A stretch of 64,000 nucleotides of DNA from Grimontia celer (lineage in GTDB: Bacteria; Pseudomonadota; Gammaproteobacteria; Enterobacterales; Vibrionaceae), in the NCBI RefSeq assembly GCF_900055185.1, contig NZ_FIZX01000002.1:1554586-1618585 (forward strand), given 5' to 3'. Below, piece by piece: positions 63,857 to 64,000 of the stretch. Numbering within the stretch: the first letter of the stretch is position 1; every line of letters begins with the position of its first letter. Both the position numbers and the translations under genes were made by a program. Below the pieces are notes generated by a model. The model had not been told where the DNA came from. It saw only the letters and a list, made by a program, of their open reading frames with translations, and made no database searches.

Positions 63857-64000
63857 ATGACAACGGACACCAAAACAGCCAGTCAGGAATACATTGAATG
63901 GAATGTTGACCTTTCGGCCCCAATCTCAATAAAAGGCGGTTCGCTGCCTTTCTCAGACACCCCTATGGTGGGCGTAAAACGCATGATGTTTGAACGTCGT
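63857..64000 (+). CDS. partial gene, possibly a ChrR-like cupin protein
   Basis: The first 48 codons of a gene that runs off the right edge. AAGGAG lies 7 bases before the ATG. The visible sequence includes EYIEWNVDLSAPIS and PMVGVKRMMFERR. The G-V-x-R-x-M-x-x-R pattern is reminiscent of ChrR-type cupins that act as anti-sigma factors or oxygenases, but too little is present to be sure. Confidence 0.55.
   Translation, partial: MTTDTKTASQEYIEWNVDLSAPISIKGGSLPFSDTPMVGVKRMMFERR

Overview
The window reads as a piece of a Vibrionaceae chromosome. It is dense and gene-rich, with many short genes, conserved small proteins known mainly from vibrios, a mannitol operon flanked by a DUF5062 gene as in Vibrio cholerae, a talB-tkt pair, a secreted multi-modular chitinase and several c-di-GMP proteins. 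Grimontia, Enterovibrio or Photobacterium relatives fit best, and a secondary chromosome is possible because mtl and tal-tkt lie there in V. cholerae. Genus and replicon are inferences. I found no rRNA, tRNA, CRISPR array, prophage or intact insertion sequence.

Layout. 0-4.3 kb: a membrane diguanylate cyclase, fumC and small conserved proteins. 4.3-8.6 kb: the mannitol system mtlA-mtlD-mtlR, with a long leader, two CRP-like sites and a hairpin at each junction. 8.7-14.4 kb: an ASCH protein, a REC-REC-GGDEF protein, a Tai4-like candidate immunity protein, a small NqrM-like protein, and the dcuC-pepT pair. 14.8-20 kb: two LysE-type exporters around an AraC regulator and a DODA-type dioxygenase, then a PhoP/PhoQ-like two-component system. 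20-26.8 kb: a GT2 glycosyltransferase with a DedA-LssY fusion, a methyltransferase, cytochrome b561, gltS and yqfB. 26.8-28.7 kb: a translationally coupled pair made of a Fe(II)/2-oxoglutarate dioxygenase and a PLP enzyme annotated by family as cysteine desulfurase-like but lacking any cysteine. 29-38.5 kb: FemAB/GNAT-like protein, two GGDEF proteins, GT4 glycosyltransferase, single-domain receiver.

38.4-46.7 kb is the most rearranged part. It holds a GntR regulator, a PqqD-like protein and a PrsR/VpsR-like regulator whose receiver and GAFTGA loop are both degenerate, followed by NADAR, M23 peptidase, a MocR/PNPOx divergent pair and aspartoacylase. Two 266-bp copies and two short derivatives of a miniature inverted-repeat element (MITE) lie here. 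One 266-bp copy sits inside the stop codon of the aspartoacylase gene. A second repeat family supplies the last codons of nagZ.

47-64 kb: GH18 chitinase, XapX protein, a probable domesticated DDE transposase, maoP, an ArsR/permease pair, the peptidoglycan-recycling pair nagZ/anmK, a 7TM GGDEF-EAL protein, then a SorC-type regulator with talB and tkt. A partial gene runs off the right edge.

Functionally the genes form a carbon-uptake and central-metabolism set (mannitol, C4-dicarboxylates, glutamate, chitin, pentose phosphate, cell-wall recycling) combined with a c-di-GMP layer of four probable cyclases, one probable phosphodiesterase and one VpsR-type candidate effector.
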